From contig JAGWHB010000004.1 of assembly GCA_028867035.1 (NCBI GenBank), positions 62,001-126,000 of the forward strand: a DNA stretch of 64,000 nt, written 5' to 3'. Made by a program: the position numbers and the translations under genes. The stretch comes from Nitrososphaerota archaeon. Lineage in GTDB: Archaea; Thermoproteota; Nitrososphaeria; Nitrososphaerales; Gagatemarchaeaceae. The notes under the pieces are model-generated. The model saw only the letters and a list, made by a program, of their open reading frames with translations. It was not told the DNA's origin and made no database searches. This document shows positions 42,801 through 50,650 of the stretch, one piece after another. Numbering within the stretch: the first letter of the stretch is position 1; the number at the start of each line of letters is the position of its first letter.

Positions 42801-43418
42801 CATCTCCCCGATGCGCGCCATGGCGACCTCGAGCCTCTGGTCTGCCTGGCTGAGCTGCCTCTGTGCCTCCGACTTCCTCTCGTCAAACTTCGAGATGCCC
42901 ACGACGCTTTCGATCACCTTCCTCTTTTCTTCTGGGGTCAGGTCGGCCATCTTCGTCGCGGCGCCCTGGGCCACGATGTTGAATCCCCCCGGTGCGAGAC
43001 CGGCAAGGTCGATGACCTCGGTGAGCGCCCCTCTCGTCGTCTTCCTCCCGTTGATGAAGTAGGCGTTGTCCCCGTCTTCCCTGAGCTCGCGCGTGACAGT
43101 GACCAGGTCAGAGTCGACCGGTATCGCCCTGTCAGAGTTGTCGAACTGGATGGTGACGCGGCACGAGGTCGGCTTGGCCGAAGACGAATTGTCGTCTGAC
43201 TTTGGGTCGTAGATCAGCCCCGAGAGCCTCCCGTTTGCCGCCCTGAGCGCCTTCGGGGAATTCTCCCCGATGGTGAATGCTATGGCGTCGGCAAGGTTCG
43301 ATTTTCCGCTCCCGTTGGGCCCCGTAATCACCGTGAATCCCCTTTCGAAGTTGACTATGACAGTCCGAGGGCCCGCGGACTTGAATCCGCGCATCTCCAG
43401 CCTTCGAATGTGCGTCAC
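39858..43418 (-). CDS. smc: Chromosome segregation SMC ATPase
   Basis: From the GTG at 43418 the protein is 1186 residues, the family's length, and begins VTHIRRLEMRGFKSAGPRTV like other SMC proteins. The frame continues upstream for 67 codons, but that part is antisense to the next gene. Walker A GPNGSGKSN is at 33-41, two long coiled coils flank a hinge near 530-680 (GGVPGYVGRLGQMVKY ...), and the C-terminal head has the signature SGGQRAVTG and a Walker B with FYLFDEIDAALD. It organises the chromosome with ScpA and ScpB just downstream. Confidence 0.95.
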   Translation of the reverse strand: MTHIRRLEMRGFKSAGPRTVIVNFERGFTVITGPNGSGKSNLADAIAFTIGENSPKALRAANGRLSGLIYDPKSDDNSSSAKPTSCRVTIQFDNSDRAIPVDSDLVTVTRELREDGDNAYFINGRKTTRGALTEVIDLAGLAPGGFNIVAQGAATKMADLTPEEKRKVIESVVGISKFDERKSEAQRQLSQADQRLEVAMARIGEMKSTLESLDSQRTDMVRFNLLESQINWLSAVLTSKKIGDLKGRLSDLRSQELELNGRLSDLGARLVELENRIGQVDNEKTRFIVEVIQGGGASHVELQFQLAEMRNELETLESDFKTAEANVAELEGETVPQLKQVVSGKQREANSANTTVRQLTGEIEKLDAKHAELAQRLKEFFHAGEELRATMEKKGKQTARVQVRLADLGQKLTQVDLTINATNASLGVEKKRLDELKLRVDGYSEVLQKLEASTKQLFELYDSSTKELNSLDENLTEVERTRERLVSSVQSASKILERASAEVSKEEAFRHMSESLAGERSGQLKLQEFCDEGGVPGYVGRLGQMVKYPQQYSKAVNAVLGKWMGAFIVQDLKSMTQLIKAAKSLKARSFSVIPLSEVEDVKAIDVDRSAGVMGPLSDVIKCEKEFEGLVNFLAGDSVLVETEAIGYILASEGVRAVTASGETFEQGGRAFSYGFQELLVNLMEGLENIEGISEVEDAVGALKGAIDRRRSELDHLESDSRSIMKERVKKIVSTTSLKAEATTITRMANRYKSIFRNMSSEYQKQASTVARLEERLKTNLERKDSIAKGMASLQQVVVDAQSLGLDSMLAEVDGTKQSLSSEIDTIRNRIQDLNLTLTREKANLENVLLRALEENQLDLSNATEDLQSNKQFVREAPRRIRELAEQKKSMEDQISKLMDSSKRSQPVLDEFDSRSKRLKEERDAVSRSIAGHQKDLFAISGQSSTTQEKVEEALGSLRMLGYSEELEFFESSESLLGELQQEYQLAIGSVNRGADRQYAEMYVSYKSLSVRHNELENERNSIITFIESVESEKRKVFMSAFDRVGTEFSSIFGKLTGGRALLELENPEELFTGGVILRADFGNGLRESSQHSGGQRAVTGVSMILAMQAVQGHPFYLFDEIDAALDAVNSDSLARFLKEKSSDAQIIAITLRDVFVAQSDMTYGVYSAGGMSRVVHYKPAEVPRRA

Positions 43419-43490
43419 AGAATGATTTGCCCCGACTGGAGGACACGTATGCGAATGGATATAAGCGCTTGGGTTTCGGAAGGCCAGAAC

Positions 43491-44537
43491 ATGACGGTTT
43501 ATGCCCAAAGGCGCAAAAGGCTGCTTTCCTTGGCGAAGGGGAGGCAGGTCGCGGCTTTTACCGCTCCGAACCTGTTTTACCTGACGGACTTCTTCGGCGG
43601 AGGCGCTGCTGTAGTCCATCCGGACAAAACGGTTGTGGTTACGACCCCTCTGGAGGCAGACAGGGCGGCAGAGGTGTCTAAGGAGGCGGAGGTAGTGGTG
43701 GTGAAGCGGTGGATGGACGTGGGGAAGGAGGTGGAGAAGCAGCTCGGGAAAGGGAAGGTCGTGGTGGACGACGAAAGCAGACTCGGAAGGTCGAAGCGCT
43801 TCAAAGTAAGGCCCGAGATGTTTCTCGATGCCAGGCGGGTGAAGGACGAGATGGAGATTGGGCGGTTGCAGAAGGCGTGCGCACTGACGGACAGGGCCTA
43901 CGAAGCGCTGCAGCAGGAGATGAAACCTGGAAAGACAGAGTGGGAGCTGGCCGCCGGGGTGATGAAAGTGGCCCTCGAGGCGGGGATGACGCCTTCGAAC
44001 TCAGACTCGTCGATGGGTCCGGTCATAATAGCGTCTGGACCCCACGGCGCCTATGGGCACTCGGAACTCTCCGGCAGGAGACTGAGGGACGGCGACTTCG
44101 TCGTGGCTGACCTCTTCTTCAGGTACCAGGGGTACAACTCCGACGAGACAAGGACGTTCGCGATCGGAACAGTCAGCGGGGAGATGAAGAAACACTACGC
44201 TGTCGTCAAGGAGGCGCAGGAAGCGGCACTGGCGGTGGCACGGGAGGGGACCTCTTGCGGCAGGGTGAATGACGCGGCTGTGGAAGTGCTGAAGGCGCAC
44301 AGAATGGACAGGCTCCTGAACCACAGCGTGGGGCACGGCGTGGGGATAGACATCCACGAGCTGCCGAAGATCACAAAGGGCGACAAGGAAAAGCTGGAGA
44401 AGAACGAGGTGATCACGGACGAGCCGGGGGTCTACCTGGTTGGAAAGTACGGGATCAGGATAGAGGACACGCTCGTCGTCGGGAAGAGGCCCACAGTCCT
44501 TACGAAGTTTACGAAGGACCTCGTCGCCTGCGGCTAG
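43491..44537 (+). CDS. M24-family aminopeptidase (Xaa-Pro dipeptidase-like)
   Basis: The ATG at 43491 lies about 30 bases after a GATATAAG box, fitting a leaderless mRNA. The 348-residue protein has a creatinase-like N-terminal domain and the pita-bread metal site: Asp residues in VVADLFF and NSDETRTF, His in SVGHGVGIDIHE, Glu in TDEPGVYL and in GIRIEDT. It would hydrolyse X-Pro or general dipeptides using Mn or Co. The gene is divergent from smc and convergent with pantoate kinase, overlapping it by 29 bases. Confidence 0.88.
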   Translation: MTVYAQRRKRLLSLAKGRQVAAFTAPNLFYLTDFFGGGAAVVHPDKTVVVTTPLEADRAAEVSKEAEVVVVKRWMDVGKEVEKQLGKGKVVVDDESRLGRSKRFKVRPEMFLDARRVKDEMEIGRLQKACALTDRAYEALQQEMKPGKTEWELAAGVMKVALEAGMTPSNSDSSMGPVIIASGPHGAYGHSELSGRRLRDGDFVVADLFFRYQGYNSDETRTFAIGTVSGEMKKHYAVVKEAQEAALAVAREGTSCGRVNDAAVEVLKAHRMDRLLNHSVGHGVGIDIHELPKITKGDKEKLEKNEVITDEPGVYLVGKYGIRIEDTLVVGKRPTVLTKFTKDLVACG

Positions 44538-45453
44538 GCCGTATCACGCCCGCCTTCTGCCTCCCTACCTCGAACACATCCACCCTCACATTGCCGACGC
44601 CCCTCAGGGCATTCGCGACCTTCGCGGTCCCGTCAGAGTCGACGAGGCAGTGTATGGCGTACCCGATCATGTTCTGACTGGCACGGCTTGCTCCGGCTGA
44701 CTTTGCGAGCCGTATCATTCTCTTGACCTCGGGGGACTCCAGGCCCAAACTCGCCGAGAACCTCTCGCCCTGAAGGGCGAGGCTGTCGATGTTGGGGTCT
44801 GCAAGGAATGCATCCAGCGCCGAGCGGCCGAGTCTGTTGATCTTCTCGCTGACGGGCCGTGACGACAGCGCATCCTTCTTGTCGTAGGGGGCGAGAAAAG
44901 CCGTGACGATCCTCGTCTCTTTCGGGACCTTGACCGTGACGAACTGCGCCGCCCCGGGCTCCCCTGGGACAGTTATGGCGCCGGCCCCGACAGAGTCGAA
45001 TATCACTGAGACAGTCCCGAGCCCGGTCTGCTCGAAGATCTCGGCCCTGTGCGCGTAGAGCGCCAGTTCGGGTTTCGGCCTTTTGAAAGCCGCGGCTGCC
45101 GCTACCGCGTAGACCGCCGAGGTCGCAGCCGCTGCACTGGCACCGAACCCCGAGCCGATGGGTGTGTCCACCGTCTGATCTATCGTAAGATCGGCCCTTT
45201 CGTGTCCGGCCTCCCCGAGCAACAGTGCGGATGCCCGCCTGGTCGTCCTCGCGTTGAAGTCGGCGTCACCGTTCACGCGCGTGGAGATGATACCGCTCCC
45301 CCCGGGAGCGAGGGTCGCCGACGACATGGTCCCCTTCGACAGGATGTAGCCGCCCCCCGTGGCGCCGACGGGGCGGCCTGATGTATCGTAGTCTATTACG
45401 AAGAAGTTGGTTATGGCGGAGGGGGCGAACGCTACCGAGTGTCTAGCTCGCAG
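44509..45453 (-). CDS. Pantoate kinase (GHMP family), start codon unclear
   Basis: Archaeal pantoate kinase phosphorylates pantoate in CoA synthesis. The GHMP motif TPIGSGFGASAAAATS and the C-terminal basic tail are evident. The first standard start codon is the ATG at 45327, but the 42 codons before it read VAFAPSAITNFFVIDYD and beyond, the expected N-terminus of this family. No ATG, GTG or TTG precedes them in frame. A CTG at 45453 (giving RARHSV before AFAPS) would produce 314 residues and overlap the transporter stop by 11 bases. A non-canonical start or a sequence error is likely. Confidence 0.8.
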   Translation of the reverse strand: MRARHSVAFAPSAITNFFVIDYDTSGRPVGATGGGYILSKGTMSSATLAPGGSGIISTRVNGDADFNARTTRRASALLLGEAGHERADLTIDQTVDTPIGSGFGASAAAATSAVYAVAAAAAFKRPKPELALYAHRAEIFEQTGLGTVSVIFDSVGAGAITVPGEPGAAQFVTVKVPKETRIVTAFLAPYDKKDALSSRPVSEKINRLGRSALDAFLADPNIDSLALQGERFSASLGLESPEVKRMIRLAKSAGASRASQNMIGYAIHCLVDSDGTAKVANALRGVGNVRVDVFEVGRQKAGVIRPSRRRRGPS

Positions 45454-46258
45454 GGTGACTCGCCTCAGGCCTCCTGCCAGCGAAGAGGCTTGCGAGAGGG
45501 CCGAACACCAGCACGACCAGAGCGGATACGGCGAAATATGTGGCCAAGCCGGGCCAGCCAGTCACCGTCCCAGGCGCGAAGAGGAATATCCCTCCTCCAA
45601 GGGCCACGAAGAGCAGTGAGAATACGAGCGAAACGGCCATCTGCCTCCTGCCTATGTCTGACCATTCAGGCGTGTAACGGAGTATCTTTGACCTGCCGAT
45701 GATCGGCCTGGTCGCTCGCATCAGTATGGGGACGCCGATGAGGATCGCGGGGATTGCCGTCATGTCCCAGTAGACGGTGAAGCCCAGTATCAACTGGACC
45801 GGGAGCGGAAAGAGATACACGAGCAGAGCTCCCGCTATGATGTTGCCCAGAGTGAGAAAGCAGATGGTAGCGGCGACGAAGGCGGACCAGGAGCGATATT
45901 TCTTGACGAACACAGATAGCAAGAATGTGGCGACGAAATTCGCGGGGGCTCCCACTGTCAGGGCAAAGTAGGGGGTTGTGGCGCCCAAAGGCACCAGGAA
46001 CAATATGTCCCCCAGGAATGATCCCGCACCCGCGCCCAGGGCGGCGGGTAATGCGTCAGCCGTGACCGCGAAGAAGACGGGGATGAAGGCGGCGATGAAC
46101 AGTTGGCCGACCCCCCATGGGGTACGTATGTAGGCTGTCAACCCCTTGGCTACGGCGAACAATGCCGCGGAGATCGCTATCACGCTCACCTGGACAGTGA
46201 CGCTTGACCTGAGCGAAGTAGCTCCTGCACTCACGGCACATTGAGGGTCGCTCTCCAT
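45443..46258 (-). CDS. ECF S-component-like membrane transporter
   Basis: This 271-residue protein has about seven hydrophobic spans. The opening SVIAISAALFAVAKGLTAYI, RTPWGVGQLFIAAFIP and ALPAALGAGAGSFLGD resemble substrate-binding S components of energy-coupling factor transporters of the QueT type. Its overlap with the pantoate kinase gene suggests it might carry a CoA or vitamin precursor, but that is inference. No ECF ATPase or T component is in the window. Start ATG at 46258. Confidence 0.62.
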   Translation of the reverse strand: MESDPQCAVSAGATSLRSSVTVQVSVIAISAALFAVAKGLTAYIRTPWGVGQLFIAAFIPVFFAVTADALPAALGAGAGSFLGDILFLVPLGATTPYFALTVGAPANFVATFLLSVFVKKYRSWSAFVAATICFLTLGNIIAGALLVYLFPLPVQLILGFTVYWDMTAIPAILIGVPILMRATRPIIGRSKILRYTPEWSDIGRRQMAVSLVFSLLFVALGGGIFLFAPGTVTGWPGLATYFAVSALVVLVFGPLASLFAGRRPEASHPAS

Positions 46259-46358
46259 ATATCAAATTGGCCTATAGTATCTCTAGGTCTCTCTATAACG
46301 CCCCTTCGAGAGGCCGAATCGGAAGCCTAACAAATGCACCAGTCTCCCGTCGGCTCCC

Positions 46359-47390
46359 TTGAGGCGGTTGAGGTTGAGGGAAGCGGTATTCTCGACGGAG
46401 ATGTTCGGGTTCCTGCTCTTCGCATTCGCGGCGGGGTTTCCCCCGTTCGACGATGCCACGGAAGTGGACCTTTCTTTGCACATGCTCCAGCACGTCCTTA
46501 TTGTGTTCTCGGGGGTGCTAATCGCCTACCCCCACATCGGGAGGCGGCTGACTCGGACGAACGGGGACAGGCTGATCCCCTTCCTCGCCTTCCTGGGGGC
46601 CGCGTCACTTGTAGTCTTCTGGCACCTCCCCACACCCTGGGACGACGCTGTGATCAACCCGGGCATACACGTGCTGGAGCACCTGTCTTTCCTCCTCGTG
46701 GGGATGCTGGCGGGGTCATGGTTGCTGCTGCTTTCCGACTCCGGCAAGATCGGGGCGCTGATGTCCGCATTCTTCGGCCACATGGGATATGCGGTGGCGT
46801 TGATCTCCCCCTGGGGGGTGCAGGTATATGCGCTCTATTCGCTTCAGGATCAGGTGGTCCTGGGGTGGATACTCCTGCTCACCGGACCGGTGCTTGTGGT
46901 CGGGGTAGCCTACGTCATAGCAAGGAACCCTGAGTGGCTGGGCGGATTTTCCGGTCCGAGGCACGGTACGGGCGCAAGGCGACAGACTTTCCTCAACAGG
47001 GTGGAACTACCGAGATGGGTCGCTCCGCTGTGCACTTTCGCTCTGGCGGCGGCCTTTGTCGGATACTTCTCCCTCACCGCCTACGCCCTTGGGACCGCTC
47101 CCCCGATGGGTGGCACGGGCCCGACGGTGTACATAGTCGAAACACCAGTTTCGTGGCAGTATACCCCGCAGCAGATCAACGTCGTGATCGGAGTCAATTC
47201 GACTGTCACCTGGGTCAGCCACTCGATCTCCTATGATACCGTGACCGACCGAGGTGGGAGCTTCGACTCGGGCATCATCGCACCGGGGGGGACCTACACC
47301 CACACATTCATGAAGCCCGGGGTGTACAGCTACTACTGCGTGTACCACCCTTGGATGACGGGGACGGTCACAGTCCGGAGTGGTCCCTAG
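46359..47390 (+). CDS. CtaG/DUF1404-like membrane protein fused to a blue-copper (cupredoxin) domain
   Basis: The 343-residue protein starts at a TTG. Residues 15-245 form about seven spans with His pairs HMLQH (41, 45), H89 and HVLEH (104, 108), as in CtaG-like/DUF1404 copper-handling membrane proteins. Residues 250-343 form an external plastocyanin-like domain with a type I copper site: H288 (WVSHS), C327, H330 and M333 (YCVYHPWM). It may deliver copper or electrons to a terminal oxidase. No oxidase genes are in the window. Its end overlaps the convergent histidine kinase by four bases. Confidence 0.8.
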   Translation: MRRLRLREAVFSTEMFGFLLFAFAAGFPPFDDATEVDLSLHMLQHVLIVFSGVLIAYPHIGRRLTRTNGDRLIPFLAFLGAASLVVFWHLPTPWDDAVINPGIHVLEHLSFLLVGMLAGSWLLLLSDSGKIGALMSAFFGHMGYAVALISPWGVQVYALYSLQDQVVLGWILLLTGPVLVVGVAYVIARNPEWLGGFSGPRHGTGARRQTFLNRVELPRWVAPLCTFALAAAFVGYFSLTAYALGTAPPMGGTGPTVYIVETPVSWQYTPQQINVVIGVNSTVTWVSHSISYDTVTDRGGSFDSGIIAPGGTYTHTFMKPGVYSYYCVYHPWMTGTVTVRSGP

Positions 47391-48484
47391 GGGCGTTCTA
47401 GTGGTATCACGAAGGTGAACATGCAGCCGTGGTTCCCTGGGCCCTCCATGTTGGTCGCCCATATTGTCCCGCCGTGTGCATCTATGATGCTCTTGCTTAT
47501 GTAGAGACCCAATCCGGTCCCCTTTGAAGACCTCGCCACGAATTTCGAAAAGAGCATCGGATAGATCTGCGGGTCGATCCCCGGCCCCTCGTCGGATATT
47601 CTGACCTCGGCCAGACCCCCCTCAGACCGGGACCTCACCAGTATCCTTCCCTCGACGGTGAACTTCAGGGCGTTGTCGAGTATGTTGCCGACGACCTGGC
47701 CCAACTTGTCCTGGTCTCCTACGACGGTGAGGCTCTCGGTTTCAGGCACGAACACAATCCTCACGTTCCTGTTCCGGAACGTGTACTCCAGGTCCTTGAT
47801 GGCCTGCCCGAGTAGTTGATTGAGGTCGAATCGCGCCATGCGGTAATTCACGGTGCCGCTTTCAATCTTGGTCGCGCTCAGGATGTTCTCCGCAAGCCTT
47901 TGGAGGCGCAGCCCGTTCCTCATGATGGTGTCAAGCTCTTTCGTGTCGCTTCCGAGCTTGTCGTACAGCAGCTCTGTGTTTGCCAGGATCGGCATGATGG
48001 GGGTTCTCAGCTCGTGGGCCGCGACGTTCAGGAACTCGTACTGCTGCACGAGCTGGCGCTGCACTGACTGGACCAACCCCGACACCGAGGCTCGCCTCTC
48101 CCTGTCGAAGTAGGTCCCCGACATCACGGGGTCCTGGATGGCTTCCAGCAATCTCTTTTCAGAGACGTTCGTCTTCCTTAGGAACCGGACCAGCTCCTCT
48201 AAAGACTCGAGGCCCCTGTTGACGGTGACGTGGACGTCCCTGTTGATCGCCTCCTGCCTGAAATTCGCCGCCACCAGCCTGTGCTGGGCCTTCACTCTGG
48301 CCATAGTCACTTTCAGTGCTTCGTTCACTTCTGCGACCTTGGCGTTCCTGTCCGCCAGTATCTTGGCGTGGGCCGCGAGGGCCTTGCGCCTTACCTCGTC
48401 GACCTGTTTCCTTGTTTCTTCTAGGACGGCAGTTTGGCGTGCTGCGAACCTCGCTGCGTTCGCCGGGTCGGTCCGGGTGGTCAT
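47387..48484 (-). CDS. Cytosolic histidine kinase of the gas-vesicle operon
   Basis: The 365-residue protein has no membrane span. Residues 1-85 are a charged coiled coil (EETRKQVDEVRRKALAAHAK ...), 90-150 is a helical linker, and the DHp box is FLNVAAHELRTPIMP with the phospho-acceptor H157. The ATPase domain shows GNILDNALKFTVEG (N box), SDEGPGID (G1) and GTGLGLYISKSIIDAHGG (G2). It starts in an ATGA overlap with the gvpH stop. The partner regulator is unknown; a receiver-only protein lies 14 kb away at 62060. Confidence 0.9.
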   Translation of the reverse strand: MTTRTDPANAARFAARQTAVLEETRKQVDEVRRKALAAHAKILADRNAKVAEVNEALKVTMARVKAQHRLVAANFRQEAINRDVHVTVNRGLESLEELVRFLRKTNVSEKRLLEAIQDPVMSGTYFDRERRASVSGLVQSVQRQLVQQYEFLNVAAHELRTPIMPILANTELLYDKLGSDTKELDTIMRNGLRLQRLAENILSATKIESGTVNYRMARFDLNQLLGQAIKDLEYTFRNRNVRIVFVPETESLTVVGDQDKLGQVVGNILDNALKFTVEGRILVRSRSEGGLAEVRISDEGPGIDPQIYPMLFSKFVARSSKGTGLGLYISKSIIDAHGGTIWATNMEGPGNHGCMFTFVIPLERP

Positions 48485-48903
48485 TTCCTGCCGCCCCTCT
48501 TCGCGAAGACAAGCTCGACGACCGAGTTGTTCTCCTTGGCCGAGGTTACGGCCACCTTGGCGGGCGCCGTGCCGCAGGGCACCGTCTTCACGTAGGAGAC
48601 GTTCTCCTTCGTCACTTCGACGCGAAGAACCCCTCCTAGCCTCGATACTGAGACGTCATCCTTCTTCACACCGGGGAGCATTACGATGACGCGGTAGCTG
48701 TCGCCGGTGTCGATGACGTCGATCAGCGGTTCGTTGGCAGGGGCATGGACGCGGGCAGACCCGAGGATTTCGCCGAGGTAACCTACCTTCATGCTCACTT
48801 TCGCCGAGATGGTTCTGGGCGTCCCTGCGGAGATGGAGCCGTTGAGGACACCGTCAAGGACACTCGCCAGCTCGTCGAACAGCCTGTCTATGTCAGAGCT
48901 CAT
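48481..48903 (-). CDS. gvpH: GvpH-like Hsp20 protein
   Basis: The 140-residue product has an alpha-crystallin (Hsp20) domain at about 55-138 (PLIDVIDTGDSYRVIVMLPG, VKKDDVSVSRLGGVLRVEVT) with a short N-terminal helical part starting SSDIDRLFDELASVLDG. GvpH proteins are chaperone-like accessory factors in archaeal gas-vesicle clusters. It overlaps the upstream gvpG by 11 bases and the kinase downstream by four, so it is translated as part of the operon. Confidence 0.82.
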   Translation of the reverse strand: MSSDIDRLFDELASVLDGVLNGSISAGTPRTISAKVSMKVGYLGEILGSARVHAPANEPLIDVIDTGDSYRVIVMLPGVKKDDVSVSRLGGVLRVEVTKENVSYVKTVPCGTAPAKVAVTSAKENNSVVELVFAKRGGRK

Positions 48904-49153
48904 CGAGCGGTCCCTCCGCCTGGAGCCCTCCGATTGAAATCTGCTTGAGCTCCTCCACTATTTCAGCGGCCCTCCTTTCGTAGGTTGTCACGTCGATGGC
49001 GCCGCTGGAGAACTCGATCTCCAGGGTCGCAATCCTCTCTTTGATCGCACTCGCCACCGCCTGCGAATCGGCGGCCAGCGCCATCTTGTTGCATTCCTGG
49101 ATGATCGCCTGCATCGCTATCTTCAGGACGAGATAGGTGGCTATCACCTGCAT
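48893..49153 (-). CDS. gvpG: GvpG-like gas-vesicle protein
   Basis: From the ATG at 49153, preceded by GAGGTGG, the product is 86 residues, the normal GvpG size. A GTG at 49192 gives a longer version overlapping gvpF. The C-terminal half (ATLEIEFSSGAIDVTTYERR, then IVEELKQI) matches GvpG, which ends with a short helix, a loop and a Tyr-Glu-containing helix. GvpG is a small helical assembly factor that interacts with GvpF/L and GvpA. The sequence is too short for strong certainty. Confidence 0.68.
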   Translation of the reverse strand: MQVIATYLVLKIAMQAIIQECNKMALAADSQAVASAIKERIATLEIEFSSGAIDVTTYERRAAEIVEELKQISIGGLQAEGPLDEL

Positions 49154-49160
49154 TTCCACC

Positions 49161-49895
49161 TCAGCAAAAAGAGTAGGGCGCCCATGGGCCACTCATGTGG
49201 AGTTCTAGGCCCAGCGGCCGCAGTTCGCTCGAAGCTCCTTCGACTGCCTGTCGGAATCCAGCCTCCCTTCCGCGCTCAACGAGATAGGCCGCGTTGAGAA
49301 CAATCTGTTCATGGTCCGACGTCAGCCTCCTGCCTTCGACGGCCGCCTTCACAAGCTTCTCGTCCACATCTCGGCTTATCACCTCGAGTTTTCTGAACGT
49401 CTCGGACTTTAGTGTCTCCTCCGCCTTCAGCTTCAGCAGGTAGGCGGTCCCCTTCCCCGCTTTGGCCGAGTCCTTCGCCAGTTGGCTAAGCTCGGGGGAC
49501 TCCTTTCCCACGGACTGTGTAAGCACCTTCAATCCGTCAGAATTCAGTATCATTTTCACGCCGTATTCGTCCTTCCCGTCGAGCTTCGCGAGCTTATCCC
49601 TGTATGAAGAATAAGACTTCGAAAGCAGCTGCTTCACCCCTTCCTTGGACTTGAATATGACCCCGAACCTGACGGGGAGTGCCGTGGTCTTCGCTCGCGC
49701 GAGCTCCACGACCTTCTGGTGGGTCATTATGTTGGCCAAGCTCGACTCCAACTCCTTGTAAGCCACGGGGCTGACCACCCCGGCAATCCCCCTGAATTCG
49801 ACCGTCGATACATCTCCGTTGAGAAGCCCCACCTCGCCCAGGTCAGCGAGTTCCCCCGCCCCGATTATGCAGTATAGATACTGGGATTCGTCCAA
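49161..49895 (-). CDS. gvpF: GvpF/GvpL-family gas-vesicle protein
   Basis: The 244-residue protein is a GvpL/GvpF family member: the opening YLYCIIGAGELADLGEVG, then FRGIAGVVSPV, MTHQKVVELA, TTALPVRFGVIFKS, AYLLKLKAEETLKSETF, NAAYLVERGREAGFRQA and the closing SGPWAPYSF are family positions. It is a cytosolic accessory protein that binds nascent GvpA. Start TTG at 49895. Only one member of this family is present here, whereas haloarchaea have F and L. Confidence 0.92.
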   Translation of the reverse strand: MDESQYLYCIIGAGELADLGEVGLLNGDVSTVEFRGIAGVVSPVAYKELESSLANIMTHQKVVELARAKTTALPVRFGVIFKSKEGVKQLLSKSYSSYRDKLAKLDGKDEYGVKMILNSDGLKVLTQSVGKESPELSQLAKDSAKAGKGTAYLLKLKAEETLKSETFRKLEVISRDVDEKLVKAAVEGRRLTSDHEQIVLNAAYLVERGREAGFRQAVEGASSELRPLGLELHMSGPWAPYSFC

Positions 49896-49900
49896 ACTCT

Positions 49901-50389
49901 TCAGCGTCTCGCTGTTCCCCTCCCTGTCTTGTAGACAGGATAGAGCATGGCCAGAAGGTCTAGCGTGATGAGGTCGATGTCGGCGACGGAAAGCTTGATG
50001 CTCCCTGCGACGACGGCGCCCCGGTCCAGGAGCTTGTCCAGGAGCTCCGCCACCGAGGCCCTGTCGAACCTGCTGTCCCCCGTACTTACGATCGCGCCGA
50101 GCTGAGCCGTAAGCTCCTCGGGTTTGACGCCGAAATCATTGCTTATATCAAAGAGCGCGGCTTTGATATCGACGAAAGCCGCCCCGAGCCGCTCCACTTC
50201 CTCGGGAGTAAGGTCCCCCGCGTCCACGCGCCGCACGGCCTGCTTCTCGAGGACCTGCCTCACGATCTCAACCACGGTCAGAACCAGGCGAGCGAGGCCT
50301 GTCTTTACGTCGTCGTTCCCCTTCCTCCCTCCTAGCCTGAGCTCTTCGAGGACGGCAGACGCGTCGCGGGCCTGGCGGGTCCTCAGCAT
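49901..50389 (-). CDS. gvpK: GvpK fused to a GvpA-family domain
   Basis: Residues 28-97 are GvpK-like (DVKTGLARLVLTVVEIVRQV, EKQAVRRVDAGDLTPEEVER, LGAAFVDIKAAL). Residues 111-150 are a GvpA/J/M-type segment (SVAELLDKLLDRGAVVAGSI, KLSVADIDLITLDLLAML), the amphipathic shell-protein pattern. Standard GvpK proteins lack this second part. The 162-residue product ends in a short Lys/Arg/Gly tail. Its ATG comes directly after the stop of the gene at 50390, so production of the two is coupled. The fusion suggests GvpK is anchored to a minor shell protein. Confidence 0.85.
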   Translation of the reverse strand: MLRTRQARDASAVLEELRLGGRKGNDDVKTGLARLVLTVVEIVRQVLEKQAVRRVDAGDLTPEEVERLGAAFVDIKAALFDISNDFGVKPEELTAQLGAIVSTGDSRFDRASVAELLDKLLDRGAVVAGSIKLSVADIDLITLDLLAMLYPVYKTGRGTARR

Positions 50390-50650
50390 TCAGGAGATCA
50401 CCTTGTAGTTCCTTGCGTTGGTGACATGAGGGCTCCGCCGGGTGGGGAGGCCCTTCTCCCAGGGGAGCTTCAACCCGTACCTCTTCGCCGTGTCGAGAGA
50501 GGCTATCACAAGGTTGATCTTCAAGGAGAGAAGCTCGACCTTACCTATGGAGACGGTGATGTCCCCGTTGATGATCACGCCTTTGTCGAGTATCCTGTCG
50601 AGGAGGTCTATGAGGGTCAGGTCTCTGCGCGTTACGGTGCTAAGCGACAT
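50390..50650 (-). CDS. GvpA-family minor shell protein (GvpJ/GvpS-like)
   Basis: The 86-residue product has the GvpA-type motif DLLDRILDKGVIINGDITVS (about 15-34) and a second amphipathic strand (VELLSLKINLVIAS) with a charged tail. It is closer to GvpJ/M/S minor shell proteins than to the major GvpA. It overlaps the zinc-ribbon gene by 11 bases and is followed directly by the GvpK fusion. Confidence 0.84.
   Translation of the reverse strand: MSLSTVTRRDLTLIDLLDRILDKGVIINGDITVSIGKVELLSLKINLVIASLDTAKRYGLKLPWEKGLPTRRSPHVTNARNYKVIS

Noticed and set aside
43419..43619. Extension of SMC upstream of 43418
   Set aside because: SMC proteins start a few residues before the RRLEMRGFKS segment; the extra codons are antisense to the divergent peptidase gene.
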